Below, one piece after another: positions 13,001-24,214 of a stretch of DNA of 64,000 nt (the first letter of the stretch is position 1; every line of letters begins with the position of its first letter). Source of the DNA: Hypholoma sublateritium FD-334 SS-4 (taxonomy: Eukaryota > Basidiomycota > Agaricomycetes > Agaricales > Strophariaceae); NCBI GenBank assembly GCA_000827495.1, contig KN817523.1:300557-364556 (forward strand). The letters are read 5' to 3'. The position numbers and the translations under genes are program-made. The notes beneath the pieces are model-generated. The model saw only the letters and a program-made list of their open reading frames with translations. It was not told the origin of the DNA and made no database searches.

Positions 13001-13443
13001 TGCTTGGAGTGTTTCTCCAGTGAAGGATGGAAGAGGTTCAATGAAGACCTAGCGCGAACCCTGACGGAAGAAAATCATCTTGTTTTATACAAACGGGTGA
13101 TCAAATGGCCGTGCAAGTTAGCCAGATGTTTGGAAATCAGTTGCCATACGCAGAATCTCAGCCTGCCCGGCGAAGGTTGATGCCCACGAAAATCTTTCCG
13201 ATATAGTTGTCTTTAAATAGTGCTAAAGTGGTATTTCGATCGCTAACATAGATAGGCTAGGTCGCAACTACGGCTCTGAATCATTATTACCTTTCATTCA
13301 AGTTGTGCCCTAGAGTGCGCATGAAAGCTTGAGCTTTCGTCGTCCAGACGGCACTTTGCTTCAAAAGTCCAGTAGTACTACAAGTTCTCTGTGGAAATTA
13401 ACCCTTGAATTGGTTGCTGGTGGCTTACCGTTCCACTGGCCAT
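13001..13443. other. 5' flank of array copy 3
   Basis: Probable promoter of the third DUF6534 gene. No gene or repeat seen. Confidence 0.4.
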
Positions 13444-13872
13444 TCAGGGAACAATTTCTATTGTAAAAATACCATGTATCAATACTGCCGTCCGGCATCG
13501 ACTTAATTGTGAATGATCTTCGAGCCATTCAGACCAGTGTAGAGCGAAGAAACACCCCGAATAGACAATTGATAGGTGAGAAAATCTTTTTGATTGATAC
13601 ATGTGGTGTACATATTGAGCATAAAGTTGATGCCTAGTACTCCACAGACGGTGCACGAACGGAACAAAGAGATGAACTATGCTTGACGCCATCTGCCAGA
13701 TACATAGTATATGACACCATATCAGCTTCTGGCCAGCTACGGATCTCAAAGTAAACACGATGTTCAGGAAATTAAAGAGAAGGGAGGGAAGGGATGCGAT
13801 TGCATAAATACTCCCGTTCGTAAAGGTCAATACGTACTTTGCAGACATTAGATACCGCGTACGGCCCTTCAT
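13444..13872 (-). pseudogene. Best-kept copy of the second membrane-protein remnant
   Basis: On the minus strand an open stretch reads TFTNGSIYAIASLPSLLF then NFLNIVFTLRS. After a frame change it continues GINFMLNMYTTCINQKD and ends LNGSKIIHN before a stop. The pattern (polar-G-x-IY, a hydrophobic helix with N-x-x-NIV, then a xFMLN segment) recalls the C-terminal half of DUF6533 seven-helix proteins. The frame change could be an intron, but I find no convincing full-length gene. It sits just upstream of a DUF6534 gene, as in all four units. Confidence 0.35.
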
Positions 13873-16075
13873 CTAATCACGGCTGAACGTTAACGTTGAA
13901 CACCTGATGCGCTGTGGGTCGGAGGGTCCATCTCCCCATAACGTGTGACGCTCCGCCAGCGGCTGATTGCACCAACGAAGGAAGCACGCACACCACCACA
14001 CCATGGTATGCTTCTGAATATAATGCAAACGGCGCCCACCACGTCACTGAACACTAGTGAGACACGACCCACAGCCAACGCACCGCCGCGCAGAAACACC
14101 GGATCGCGCGCGTCCCGAGGAGCATCTCGTCGATCACGCACAAGTAAGAGCGCGAACAACCCGCGCTGTGCCAAAGACTGAATAAAGGAATGCGAGATTC
14201 TCTCGACCAATGGCGGAGTCTAAGGAGAGGGCCACGGGACTGGCACTGCGCCGACCTTGCTCGCTAAGCGCAATCCCCCGTCCTGCGGCGGATGTACGGG
14301 CGCGGTTCACCCGCCGCGAGCCCCGCCCAGCGATAGGTACGTCACATCTCCGTATTCTTACTGCGCAGCCGCTTGCTGAGTGCGATGTCGACCTTAGCGA
14401 TACGCTAGATGATACTCGACGGATGCGATACCTACATCATCGTCCCCATGCCCCGCACCGCGGAAGCGCGCCGGCTATGGTAAAGTACCAGCACGCGGAG
14501 GCGCGGGTACAGAAAGCTGCCGTCCTCATCCCCGTCCCCACACATTCCCAGCTCGCGTACCAGCGCGTCGTCAACCGCCGGCCCGCTACGCACCGCGTGC
14601 ACTGCAAAGCGTCTGAAGTTGTTCTGGAGTCCGGGCCCGATGCCTGTGCCATCGAGCGCGAGCTGTAAGTTCACGCCGGAGTGCATGAGGAAGTCGGCGA
14701 ACGGAGTGACACTCGGCGCAGGGTCGAACTGCGATCAGAAGTGCGACAAGGTGTCGCAATGGCAGGGGTCGAGCGTCGCGAGGCCAGGAGAAAAGACGGA
14801 AAGCACACAAACGGGCGAGACGAGCTGCTGCTTGTAAGGCGCTCTAGGCTGTTCGTAAACGGAATAGCGTGCGCGCGGACTGCGTCCCAAAGACCCCGCA
14901 CGCGGCGGGTGCTGCAGCTCAGTCCTCGTAAGGCCAGCGTGCGAGCAAGCAGGATATGTAAATTCTGCCACGTGCAGATAAGCGGGAGTCGGTGTGACCG
15001 CAAAGGCGGCGCAGGAGGCAGTAAGGAGGACTTCAGTGGCAGGCAGAGCAGGGTGAGCATTTCCCAGCGTGAGGCGTGCTTTGATGGAGAGAATTGCGAC
15101 CAACACGGGCGCGCTGTGCGTCCCAGAGACGCGGGACATTGGCAGAGAGTGCGCTCTATCTGTAGCAGCTGTTTCAGCCCGAAAACACCCGCGGGGCACG
15201 TAGGCGCAATGGAGAGAAGACACACCGCTGTGCTTCCCGTCGAAGCTGTGGGCCGCCAGTCCTAATGTGCTTAGGATATCATGACAATGACCTATTGCTG
15301 TACTGAAACCCAGACCTCAGTTGATTCCCATGCTGTATAGGTCGAGGGGAGCGGCGAGAACTCCGCCTCGTCGGGTATTCCGTGGGGGTACCCCTGTCCC
15401 GAGCACGGGCCCGTGCGCGGCGGTCGTGAGCGGGACGAGCCCGAAGAGAATAAGTACGTACGTTGGCCGACCCGTCAGCGTCTACAACCAACACCACGAA
15501 CACTGCGAGGGTATGTGGGGAACGGCGCGGCGAGAGTGGTGAGGATGGAGCTGGATGGAGGCAGCGGAGGCGGCGGTGCTTGACGAGGAGGGGCCGCGGG
15601 ACACGCAGAGTGCCCAAGCGCGGCTTCAGAGCTCGACCTATGTCCCGCAGCGTCAACGCGCGTGGTCTCATACGGAGAGGAAACTAACAAGAGTTTGGTT
15701 CAAGTTTAGTTTGAGTTGTCGAACATGCCAGTCCGGGCGAAAGGAGTAGGCCGACGACGCCCACCCGGCCATCAAAAATGATGCTGGCGTCGGGCCGTCC
15801 GTGCGACGTACACTGGGTCTTCCGAACTTGCTCCGAACCACACCGTACTTAGTACGTACCATAACACCATTATTCTTTCCCAAAGCGATACAGAAATACC
15901 GCAGTATCTGATGCTAGGCTTGAACGGCTCGCCGCCTCACCGCCGCGCCTCCCCGGTCGAATGAACTTGATGTGACAGGACCGCGCCACGCTTGGCGCCC
16001 AATATGTTCAAAATGCTCTGAAAAGGCAGTGATGTGTATCTCTATAATCACACAATCCAAAGGTAGCACATCGAT
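13873..16075 (-). pseudogene. GC-rich F-box/LRR-like remnant, unit 3
   Basis: Around 14430-14690 on the minus strand one reads LALDGTGIGPG, then HAVRSGPAVDDALV, then YPRLRVLVLYHSR. The same order is found at 19.0-19.4 kb (LALNGTGIGPG, HAVRGGPAIDDALL, CPRLHALVLHA). The spaced leucines and the phrase 'CPRLxxLxL' are typical of basidiomycete F-box/LRR proteins. No F-box or continuous frame is visible, so this is called a pseudogene. Long plus-strand frames here are GC shadows. Confidence 0.35.
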
Positions 16076-17495
16076 TCACGGCGCAGTATTCGAGCTACTA
16101 GAGGCGCTGAACTCCGTTTCCCTATCCCTGCAAAACACGATGCCCTGGGTCCCTCCAACCCGGGCCTGCGTTCCATTCGGGTTTACTAATTCATTCCACA
16201 AAGGGGCTTCAAACGCAGGCGCGTTTGATACTGGCTTGATGCGACTATTCAGAATAGCCATCATTGAATTCGAATATGTCTTTGATACAAGTGAACCCGC
16301 GGCGGTGTAATAGGGTGGAGGCCCGGGAAGGTATACCAGGACCAGAAGAACGCCTGCTGAGAGTGCTGTAATCCGCTGGAATTTAGAAACATGCGCACTG
16401 TGTGCACGGGCGGGATTCATACACTGACCAGTTAGGCATCCCGTCTCGACGGACAATCTAACCAGTCTTACTATCATGCTGTGCGTATTTCCTAAACGTG
16501 TGTCCCATCTTCTTAGCTTAATATTATAATCAAAGTGAGTTTCCAACTTGGCCTGAGGGGATAGTATTTACTTACATGGTAGGTCATTATTGTTGCGATC
16601 ACTATATCGCAAGCAAGACTGCATCCTCCCCATATCTAAGAAGAATATCAAGCACGTTTTAGAACCCCTGGGCGGATGATGATTAATAACTGATTTACTC
16701 ACACCAATGGCGGTCAAAGTCGCATTTTGAGACAGCAATGTGGTCAAAAGAACTGCACGTTCTTCCAACACTGACGCAGAGATTGCAGCTGAAAGCTGGG
16801 CTAGTGATAGCTTATAAAGTGTTGCCGCTGAGAAGCATATTCGAAAATTATGCAGAAAGTCCCCCTTACCATGCCAATCAGTGCCACTGCGTATTTTGAT
16901 TTTGTCAGAACGCCGACTCGATAGCAATAAAATCCTTGAGTGATGAATGCAACTACCAATTGGGTCAGCAGGTGCTTGGAGTCGATACAAATGCGTGTAC
17001 GTACTCAGGCCAATCATCAGTGTGATGGACAACCATAATGTTCCAACTTCATTCAGTCCAGCGGGGTCAGTATATGCCTGAGTGAAATGTTGGACTATGT
17101 CACGAGTGAACATCACTGTCTGAGTAGTCTCAAGCAGGAGCTGCGCACAGACAACCAACTTGACGGCGCGGTAGTCTTTTGGGAACGAAATGTAGTATAA
17201 ATCTCCATGGACGAGTAAGGGTGGTGTTTTGTGGACCTGGCAGGGAAACACGTACAGAATTGCACAACTAGGACTCCAAATAATATCCAATTTGCCATCA
17301 TTCCCAGGAGCTTATGGGGAAAAAAGTATTAGCTGGGTCAGATATAAGATGTTTAGTGTTATGGTTTACAAGGGATGTAGCACTGAAACCCGCCGTTCAG
17401 TAAGCGGCAAGTTGTACACAGAGAGAATATTTGACTTACTCCATATAGACGAGCTTGGGAAGTTCCGTAGGAGCAAAGGTAGGTAACGTTGACAT
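16076..17495 (-). CDS. DUF6534 family membrane protein, array copy 4
   Basis: Exons on the minus strand: 17440-17495, 17370-17382 (13 nt), 17256-17310, 17005-17202, 16870-16952, 16703-16810, 16576-16635, 16429-16516 and 16076-16365. They total 951 nt (316 aa) with all phases matching. Seen: MSTLPTFAPTELPKLVYMD, a first helix LLGMMANWILFGVLVVQF, LYYISFPKDYRAVKL, ITQGFYCYRVGVLTKSK, IWGGCSLACDIVIATIM, RLGNTHSMIVRLVRLSVETG, and the signature SKTYSNSMMAILNSRIKP. This is the family's usual seven-helix layout with the DUF6534 region in the C-terminal third. Substrate or ligand unknown. It is the best-resolved model of the four and serves as the template for the others. Confidence 0.82.
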
Positions 17496-18989
17496 TATTT
17501 GCAGTATTACTGTAGTGAAGTATAGTAGAGGCTCAATGAGGACTGAATGTGAGCTCTGGCGGAAGCAAATGCCCCCGTTTTAAACAAGGGAGGTACAGGC
17601 TGCCTTGCGAGCTAGCCAGATCTTATAAGGATAATAGCGACGCCCAGACGTTGATATCCACAATAATTTTCCGAGGGCTATCTTTGACTAGCGCAACGCC
17701 TTGGCAAAGCCATTTTAATGGCTAATATAAGTAGGGGTAGTTCGGAACTACGCCCCCATCACCTTTGTATAATTATAGTGCCAGTGGCCGCCCAGCCCAG
17801 AGCGTGAGCGGGTGTGCTCGAGAGCCACACTGTTCTTCAGGTGGACTACACTTGTAGACATTGACTTTGGATTTGGTCAGTGTTGGTTGACCGAGCCAAG
17901 TGATATAGGAATTGAATAGTGCTTGCTGTAAAAATAATATATTATGTGAATACTACCGTCCGGCGTCGACTTAATTGCGAATGATCTTCGAATGATTCAA
18001 ATCTATGTCAGAGAGCGAAAAACATTCTGAATACATACTTGATACACATTTGATTGGCATAAGTACGGCAATATGCATTATAATGATGCGTAGTCCTACG
18101 GCAAAGTGCAGGTGAAGGTAATTGAATTGGACAAACAGGAGGGCGATGCACGAACGGATCAAGACAATCCAAGCTACTTATGCTCGACGCCATGTGCCAG
18201 ATACATAGAGTACAAGAAATCATACCAGCTCAATAGAACCCTAAAATAAACACGATATTCACGGAACGAAAGAGAAGCGAAGGGATGCGGCTTGACAAGT
18301 GCTGCCATTCGCAGAGTACAACACGTACATACATTCGTAGATCCGTTGAATGTCGTGTGAGAGGTGTGCATGGAGCCGCAAACGGCTCTGAGAAAACAAG
18401 GACGTGCTTTCTTCTATTCGCCCGAAGCGCTGTGGGTCCAAGGCGCCAAGAAGTGCACCGCTCTCCCAGCAGCTGGTTGCAGCTGGTTGCACACCACCGG
18501 CAGCTGCATCACACCGCTGTCACCATCGCTGAATAAACGGCAGCGCCCACCGCTTCCTCGCTCGCGGCGCATCGCGCCGCACTATGTCAACGACCCCGGG
18601 TGAGGCGCGTCCCGCAGCCACCGTACAACCGCTAGCCCTCGCGTTGCACCTACATACCGCATCGCGCACGACTCCCAGGAGCGCTTTGTCGACCGCGAGC
18701 AGGTGAGGGCGCAGGCGAGATGTGCGGTACCAAAGACCGATCAAGAGAACGCGACATTCTCCAGACCCGTGGCGGAGTGTAAGAAGTAAGCCACGAGAGC
18801 GGAACTGCGAGCTTTCCCGCTATGCGCAGGGCCGGCGCTGGGGAGACATCACATTCGACTGCCCCGCTCCGCGGCCAACGCACGGGCGCAGGCAGCACCA
18901 TTCACCCTCCGCGAGCCTTGCGCAGCGACAGGTACGCTACATCCCCTATATTCTTCCTACGCACCCGGTTGTCGAGCACGAAGTCGACC
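17496..18989 (-). pseudogene. Unit 4 membrane-protein remnant and GC-rich spacer
   Basis: 17935-18300 aligns with the 13.4-13.9 kb remnant: shared stretches around tcgacttaattg and gaatgatcttcga, and a minus-strand end LNHSKIIRN. It has no open gene. 18400-18990 is GC-rich with frames on both strands and no recognisable protein. Confidence 0.35.
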
Positions 18990-19527
18990 TTAGCGATGCA
19001 CCCGACGACGTCCAAGGGATCCGCAGATGCGACACCTACACCCGGGCCCGCACCCTGCACCGCCGCCACCGCCGCGCCAAAGCAGCATCGCCGCAAGTGC
19101 GCCGTCTGTGCACGAAACAGCGTGAAGTACCAGCGCGTGGAGGCGCGGACACAGCACGCTGTCGTCCCCGTCCCCGTCCCTGCGTGTTCCCGGCTCGCAC
19201 AGCGCGAGCAACGCGTCGTCGATCGCCGGCCCGCCACGCACCGCGTGCACTCCGTCTGAGGTCCGGTACGCGCACGAGGGCCACGGCGAGGTTTCCGGGC
19301 CCGATGCCCGTACCATTGAGCGCGAGCTCCTGGAAGTTCGCGCTGGAGTGCGCGAGGAAGTCGGCGAGCGCGGTGCCCGCGGGGTCATATTCCGGGGGGA
19401 GGAAGTCGCATATGAGGCTGAGGCATACCAGCGCGGGGCAGCGCAGCAAGGGGAAAGCGGCATCTGCTAAATAGAATCCCCTTTCGCACCAAAAAAAATT
19501 GAAACCTTGTGCTTGCCTTGTATACAT
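18990..19527 (-). pseudogene. F-box/LRR-like gene fragment
   Basis: The minus strand reads CPALVCLSLICDFLPPEYDP, then ADFLAHSSANFQELALNGTG, then HAVRGGPAIDDALL and CPRLHALVLHAV. Regular leucine spacing and the wording suit the LRR half of an F-box protein. The frame must shift at least once, no N-terminal F-box is present, and the neighbouring MED1 stop is only 30 bp away. It is most likely a 3' fragment of a dead gene and is the clearest of the three related remnants (units 1, 3 and 4). Confidence 0.4.
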
Positions 19528-19557
19528 CTACATTCTGAATGCATCTGTAACTGCGTT

Positions 19558-21994
19558 TTATCTCGTCGACCCATGCCCGCTCGCCCATACCCGCCCGGAC
19601 AGCCCCAGCGTCCCGCCGCGACGGCATATCTCCTCCATCTGCGCCGGCGTCAGGTCGCACCCCATCGCGCCCTGCACCTCGACTGCAATGCCGCGCGGCC
19701 GGTTCTCATCATGCGTGACCGAGATCTCGACAAGCCCCGATATCGGTGTGCGCTCGGGGGACGTCATCACGATCTTGGGCCCCGCTGCGGGGGCGAGCTC
19801 GAACAAATTGTCTGTCGGCGGGCGGGCGGGGAGGAAGACGTTCACGGGGATCTTGCGTGGGACGTATGTACCTGCGGGCGGGGTGTGCCAGATGTTTATT
19901 TCGCCCTTCTAGATGGGGGAGGGCCGCGAGAACGCACCTGATAGGACCGCCTGGAGCTCTTCCGTTGTGGCTGTCGTATCGTCCGCGGGGACGTCTTCCT
20001 CCTCTGATTTGAGGCCCTCGGGCGTCCAATGCGCACCGAGAAGTATTTCGTTGAGCCAGCATTGTTCTCGGACAACCTTGGGAGTAGAAAGAATTAGTTA
20101 AAACCCGTTTATATTGAACCGTGTTTCCTGGAACTGACCTCCAGGATGCCCCAGATCTCTCTGATGGTATGCACAGGGATTCGCTCGAGTATGAATCCCG
20201 GCTCTTCGGGAGATGTGAGGCGAAGTTGAAGAGGCGGGTGGAGAGATCTCGGCGACCTCTATAGAGTCTACGTTAGAAATACTATCAGAAGCCCGCATAC
20301 AATGTTTTCCTACATATAACGAAGTATATCGTTCCGGCGACGCCGTATTCCCTGGGTTCAGCTATCGCCCCCCACAGAAAAATATCAGCTTCCTTGCATG
20401 TCGAGAACTCATCTTGCACATACCAAAAGATCCACCCAACTTCCTGCGCCAAACGACAGGATATCCGACACGCCGGTTATATCGCCGGCGCCGCCGAGAG
20501 GGTTGACCACGAGCTCGATCGCCTTCATCCGGCTCTGGCTCATCACGACGCCCGTGTGCCGCCCGCCCGCGGTGAAGTCGAGCACCCACGAGAATTGGTT
20601 AGCCGCGTCAGTGCGCTCGAGCTGCGGGAACGTGTGGTCGACCCCCGCCGCCGCCGGGGCGAGCGCGAACGTCGGGCGCGTAGCGTCGCTCGGCATGGAC
20701 ATTGACGGCAGGTAGAGGTGCGCCTCGGAGACGCGGTCCAGGGAAAGCGTGGCGATCGTGACTCCCGCGGAGGTATTTTGCAGGTGCGCCTTGAGCTGTG
20801 CGACGGGGATGTCGACCGCCGGGTCGTCATCCCCGATGGGCAGGTTCGGTTGTGTATCGAGCATGAGGGCGAGGTAGCTCATTGGGGAGATGTGTGTGAG
20901 GAAGGAGATAGAGGGCGATGTGAGATAGGGGAGAGGCAGAGCGTGCCCACGAAGCAGAAGGATGTCCAGGGGAGCTTTGGGCACCGCGAGGGCTCTGAAA
21001 AAATATCAACTTTTGATGAACGGAGAAACGGAATGGCTCTTACGCCGCGGAAATCGTAGCTTCAATTTTAGCGACGCCATTCAGAACCGGCCAAATTCCG
21101 TCGATGTCCGTGAACCAACGGATGCCACCATCGTCCTTCCTGCTGGCCAGCCCGTCCAGAAGGACCAGATATTTCAGGTGGTCAAGCATGTCGTGGCGCA
21201 GACTCGCGGCGCGCTGCGAGCTACGGGCGCTCTCGTCTTTCTGCATCTCTGCACAATATCTCTCTATCCCATCCTTCAAGAACGCGTCGAGCAGCGTGGA
21301 CGTAGTGCTCGGCGTCCCGTTCGCGGATGTCGAGTTGGGTGGCAGTAGCGCGTTGGCCGTCTTCACATTCGCCACCTTCAGGACGGGCTTTAACGGGTCG
21401 TCGCGGACCACGACGAAGTCGACGTCGATGACCAGACTCTTGCCGCCCAAGACAACGGTGAAGCTCCCCTCGCGGCTCTCATCCTTGAACGTTTCCATCC
21501 CAACAGAGGTGCCCCACGCAGCCACCTGGTCCACGCACCACTGCGGGATAGACGTCGCGAGCAGCGGGATGTTCTCCCCGTATGCCACTCCCGCGCGCTT
21601 GGACAGCCCATCCACGAGATGGTGCACGCTCCGCGCAGACTGTCAATGGGACACGGTGAGCGGCGCGCGGCGCAGAGAACGGACATAAGCGGACAGACTG
21701 GCTCGCATGCTCGATCGCGGTGTGCTGGCGCATGAGCGAAATCAGTTTTGCGTTCGTCCACTGCGCGGCGGCGTCGTATGTCTGCAGTGAGTGCGCGAGC
21801 TGGTTGGTGGTGTTGATTAGGTCCTGGAGGAGGCCGCAGGTCGCAGGCGCCGCGGTGGCGAAAGGGTGCACTGCGTGCTGGGGGAAGGCATCGTGCTTCT
21901 CGAAGCTTTCCAGCGACGAGAGGAGGGTTTGGATGGGAGCCTCTGTCTGCATGGCTGCATCTTGCCACAAGTCTCGCCGAGCGGCGCTAATCAT
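19558..21994 (-). CDS. MED1: Mediator complex subunit 1
   Basis: Exons on the minus strand: 21695-21994, 21044-21639, 20424-20994, 20139-20258, 19938-20076 and 19558-19871. They total 2040 nt (679 aa) with consistent phases. Seen: a helical N-terminus (GLLQDLINTTNQLAHSLQTY), HHLVDGLSKRAGVAYGENIP, MDLDHLKYL-like text at DMLDHLKYLVLLDGLASRKD, LPLPYLTSPSISFLTHISP, RLTSPEEPGFILERIPVHTI, and WGILEVVREQCWLNEILLG. These match the fungal MED1 family. Mediator bridges transcription factors and RNA polymerase II; MED1 belongs to the middle module. The exon 1 donor is gtccgc (21694-21689), weaker than the rest, so that junction could be off by a few codons. An in-frame upstream ATG at 22087 would add 31 poorly conserved residues and is not preferred. 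Confidence 0.85.
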
Positions 21995-24214
21995 GTCTGT
22001 GCACCGGCTGCTGACCAATCGGCGATGCCGGGGCCGTTCAACGGCAGCTCGAACTTGAACCAACTTGAACTTGCCTTTGGACCACATCTTCGACTCTCAG
22101 TAGGTTTTTACTGTTCTTATTTCCTCATGATATGATACTCCCAATGGCTCTGAATGGATTATGACTACCTGCACAGCCGAGAAAACGATCATGCCAGGCG
22201 AATAACGAAATTCGAATGCAGGCGGGAATGTCAGCCACTGCGGGTTTTGGAGAAACGAAAGGGCTTGCAGTTAGCCTGCAATCTTATAGCAAAAACAGCT
22301 TCTCTTCAGACTGTCTCTTGGTCGCTATCGGCGGTTTGTGGCTAAAATGCCACTGCGTTTCAGAGACTTTCGGCAAGCTTTATGCTGTGAGTTCTTGCAC
22401 GTCTTATACAAAGTCTTTTCGAGCTGACCGTAAATCCTATAAAGTAGTAATGACTTTGCTTTCTGGAATATCCTTTTGCTCTGGGATATACCTGTCAAAG
22501 TTTTTCGTTCGGCGAGGGATGCTATGGCTGCTCCTATCAGTCGAAGTCACCAATTTCCTCAGGTCGATTTGGTCGTCAGTCATCTTGAATTCTTCATGAC
22601 CATATGCTGACAGAGGATGGCAGAGGAATTCGCAAGCCTCTTTTTTCTATGCCACAATCTGTAGCATCGGAAGCCATTGGATTGTTTGTATTGTTCCCCT
22701 TCCAGCTGAGTGAGTGTTGACATCGATGCAGAATCTTCGATTGGTTGATTGTAGGCAAGTAATCGCCTGTCTCCTCAGCTCCTTACCACCGAGGCCAAAC
22801 ATGCCCCACCCGGCATTTGAGACGCTGAGGATATCCGCTGTTTCCGGCGCCATTCTGCGTACGTCTATCTATATGATGCAAATTTGGACGAAATTGTGAG
22901 CGTGGTGACACAGACATGATATACACTGCAAGTCTTGTGGCTATAGCAATGCTGACGGTACCCGCCTTCGACGCCGACGTTTGGCTGCGCGACATTGATT
23001 CTTCGCCTTCGCCATTCCCGGTTTCTATCATTTTTGCTTATGCGTTCCCATGGATAGCACGCCGGTTCGAAGCGACGCGTCCATTCGTGCAGCAGCCCAT
23101 AAATGAAGAACCCCCTTCCATACCGTGTCTTCCGACCTGTCCTCCAACCTGTGCGGTGCACGAAAATCGAGCCAGAGTAGTGCAGAAGCCCCTAGATGCC
23201 AATGTGGAACAAGGAATCTCTGGCGAAGCCGCAGATGTAGCCCCGCCAATGCTTGAGATAAAGCAACCCCCAGTCCTTCCCCATACATTGGTCAGGATAC
23301 CTAACGCTGCGGAACGCAGAAACTCTATATACGTGGATTTACAACTCTCTAACTGAGCTGATGTTTGTAAATTGTATGCGACGTCAACACGACGTACTAT
23401 CACTGGTCGGGTGTTTGAACATTTTTTTGATCTCCCGCATATCTTCATGCAAACATAACATATGCCGGTCATTTTTATATGTTCTAATAGACTGGCTTCT
23501 CTTCTATATGGCTATATTTTTTTATTTTGTGGAATTCTGATTCTGAGGTGTTATCGAAGGCAAACAAAACAGACCTAGTGTTTGAAATGTATGTAACTTG
23601 ATCTGTCACAGTGATTGGTAGCAGAGCTTTGGACTGCCCCACTCGAATATTCACCATGAGTCTTCATGGCATACTCATCAAAGTTGAACGTTTGAACGTT
23701 GAATCCCAATATACTCCAAACTCTATGGACTAAATTTTCAAAGAAAACAGAGCCATCTGAGCTATTACTGCCCTTGCCACGTACATGCCATCACTTACAG
23801 TCAAATTGTGGAGCTTCAATTTGCATTTATACCCTGCACAACTTTCTGAAGGACCTGAAAATTTGATAGAACATTTAAATGAACTGGATGTAGGACCCTG
23901 TAAATTTTCAGATTTATTGAACATGTTGGCCTGGAGATATGGGGCAATTTTCAAACACTGTACGTTTTCAAACACCCAACGCGTGATAGTACAGCGCGTA
24001 TGTTAATTAAGAAAGCGCGTGACAGAAAACGCGAATAATAACGCTGTGACTGACGCGTACCGTGTCTGATTTGTCAGCAGATAGGTTTGTATTGTTTGGG
24101 AAAGTCGGTGTGGTCAGGGTCCAAAACTCAACACTCCAACCATTCGAGCTCTGCGTCTTCTCCCAGGCCAGTCTCTCCGACTTCTCCTGCTCTGGACTAC
24201 CACTCTTCCTTCTC
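21995..24214. other. Divergent intergenic region, possible relics
   Basis: This 2.2 kb lies between the 5' ends of MED1 (-) and the SPT21-like gene (+). A 146-codon plus-strand frame at 22916-23356 and a leucine-rich snippet near 22720-22860 (QNLRLVDCRQVIACLLSSL) could be relics of an F-box/LRR gene. I cannot join them into a gene. A word gaacgtttgaacgttgaa sits near 23685. Confidence 0.35.

Noticed and set aside
14681..15265. 194-codon plus-strand frame
   Set aside because: Same situation in unit 3 of the array; basic low-complexity text, not matched in the other units.
18722..19474. 250-codon plus-strand frame
   Set aside because: GC-rich frame opposite the F-box/LRR-like remnant; Arg/Ala/Pro-rich and not protein-like.
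21995..22087. Longer N-terminus for MED1 from an upstream ATG
   Set aside because: The extra 31 residues are Arg/Val-rich and unlike the family; the ATG at 21994 is the simpler start.
22916..23356. 146-codon plus-strand frame
   Set aside because: No domain, no supporting neighbouring exons and no convincing start context.
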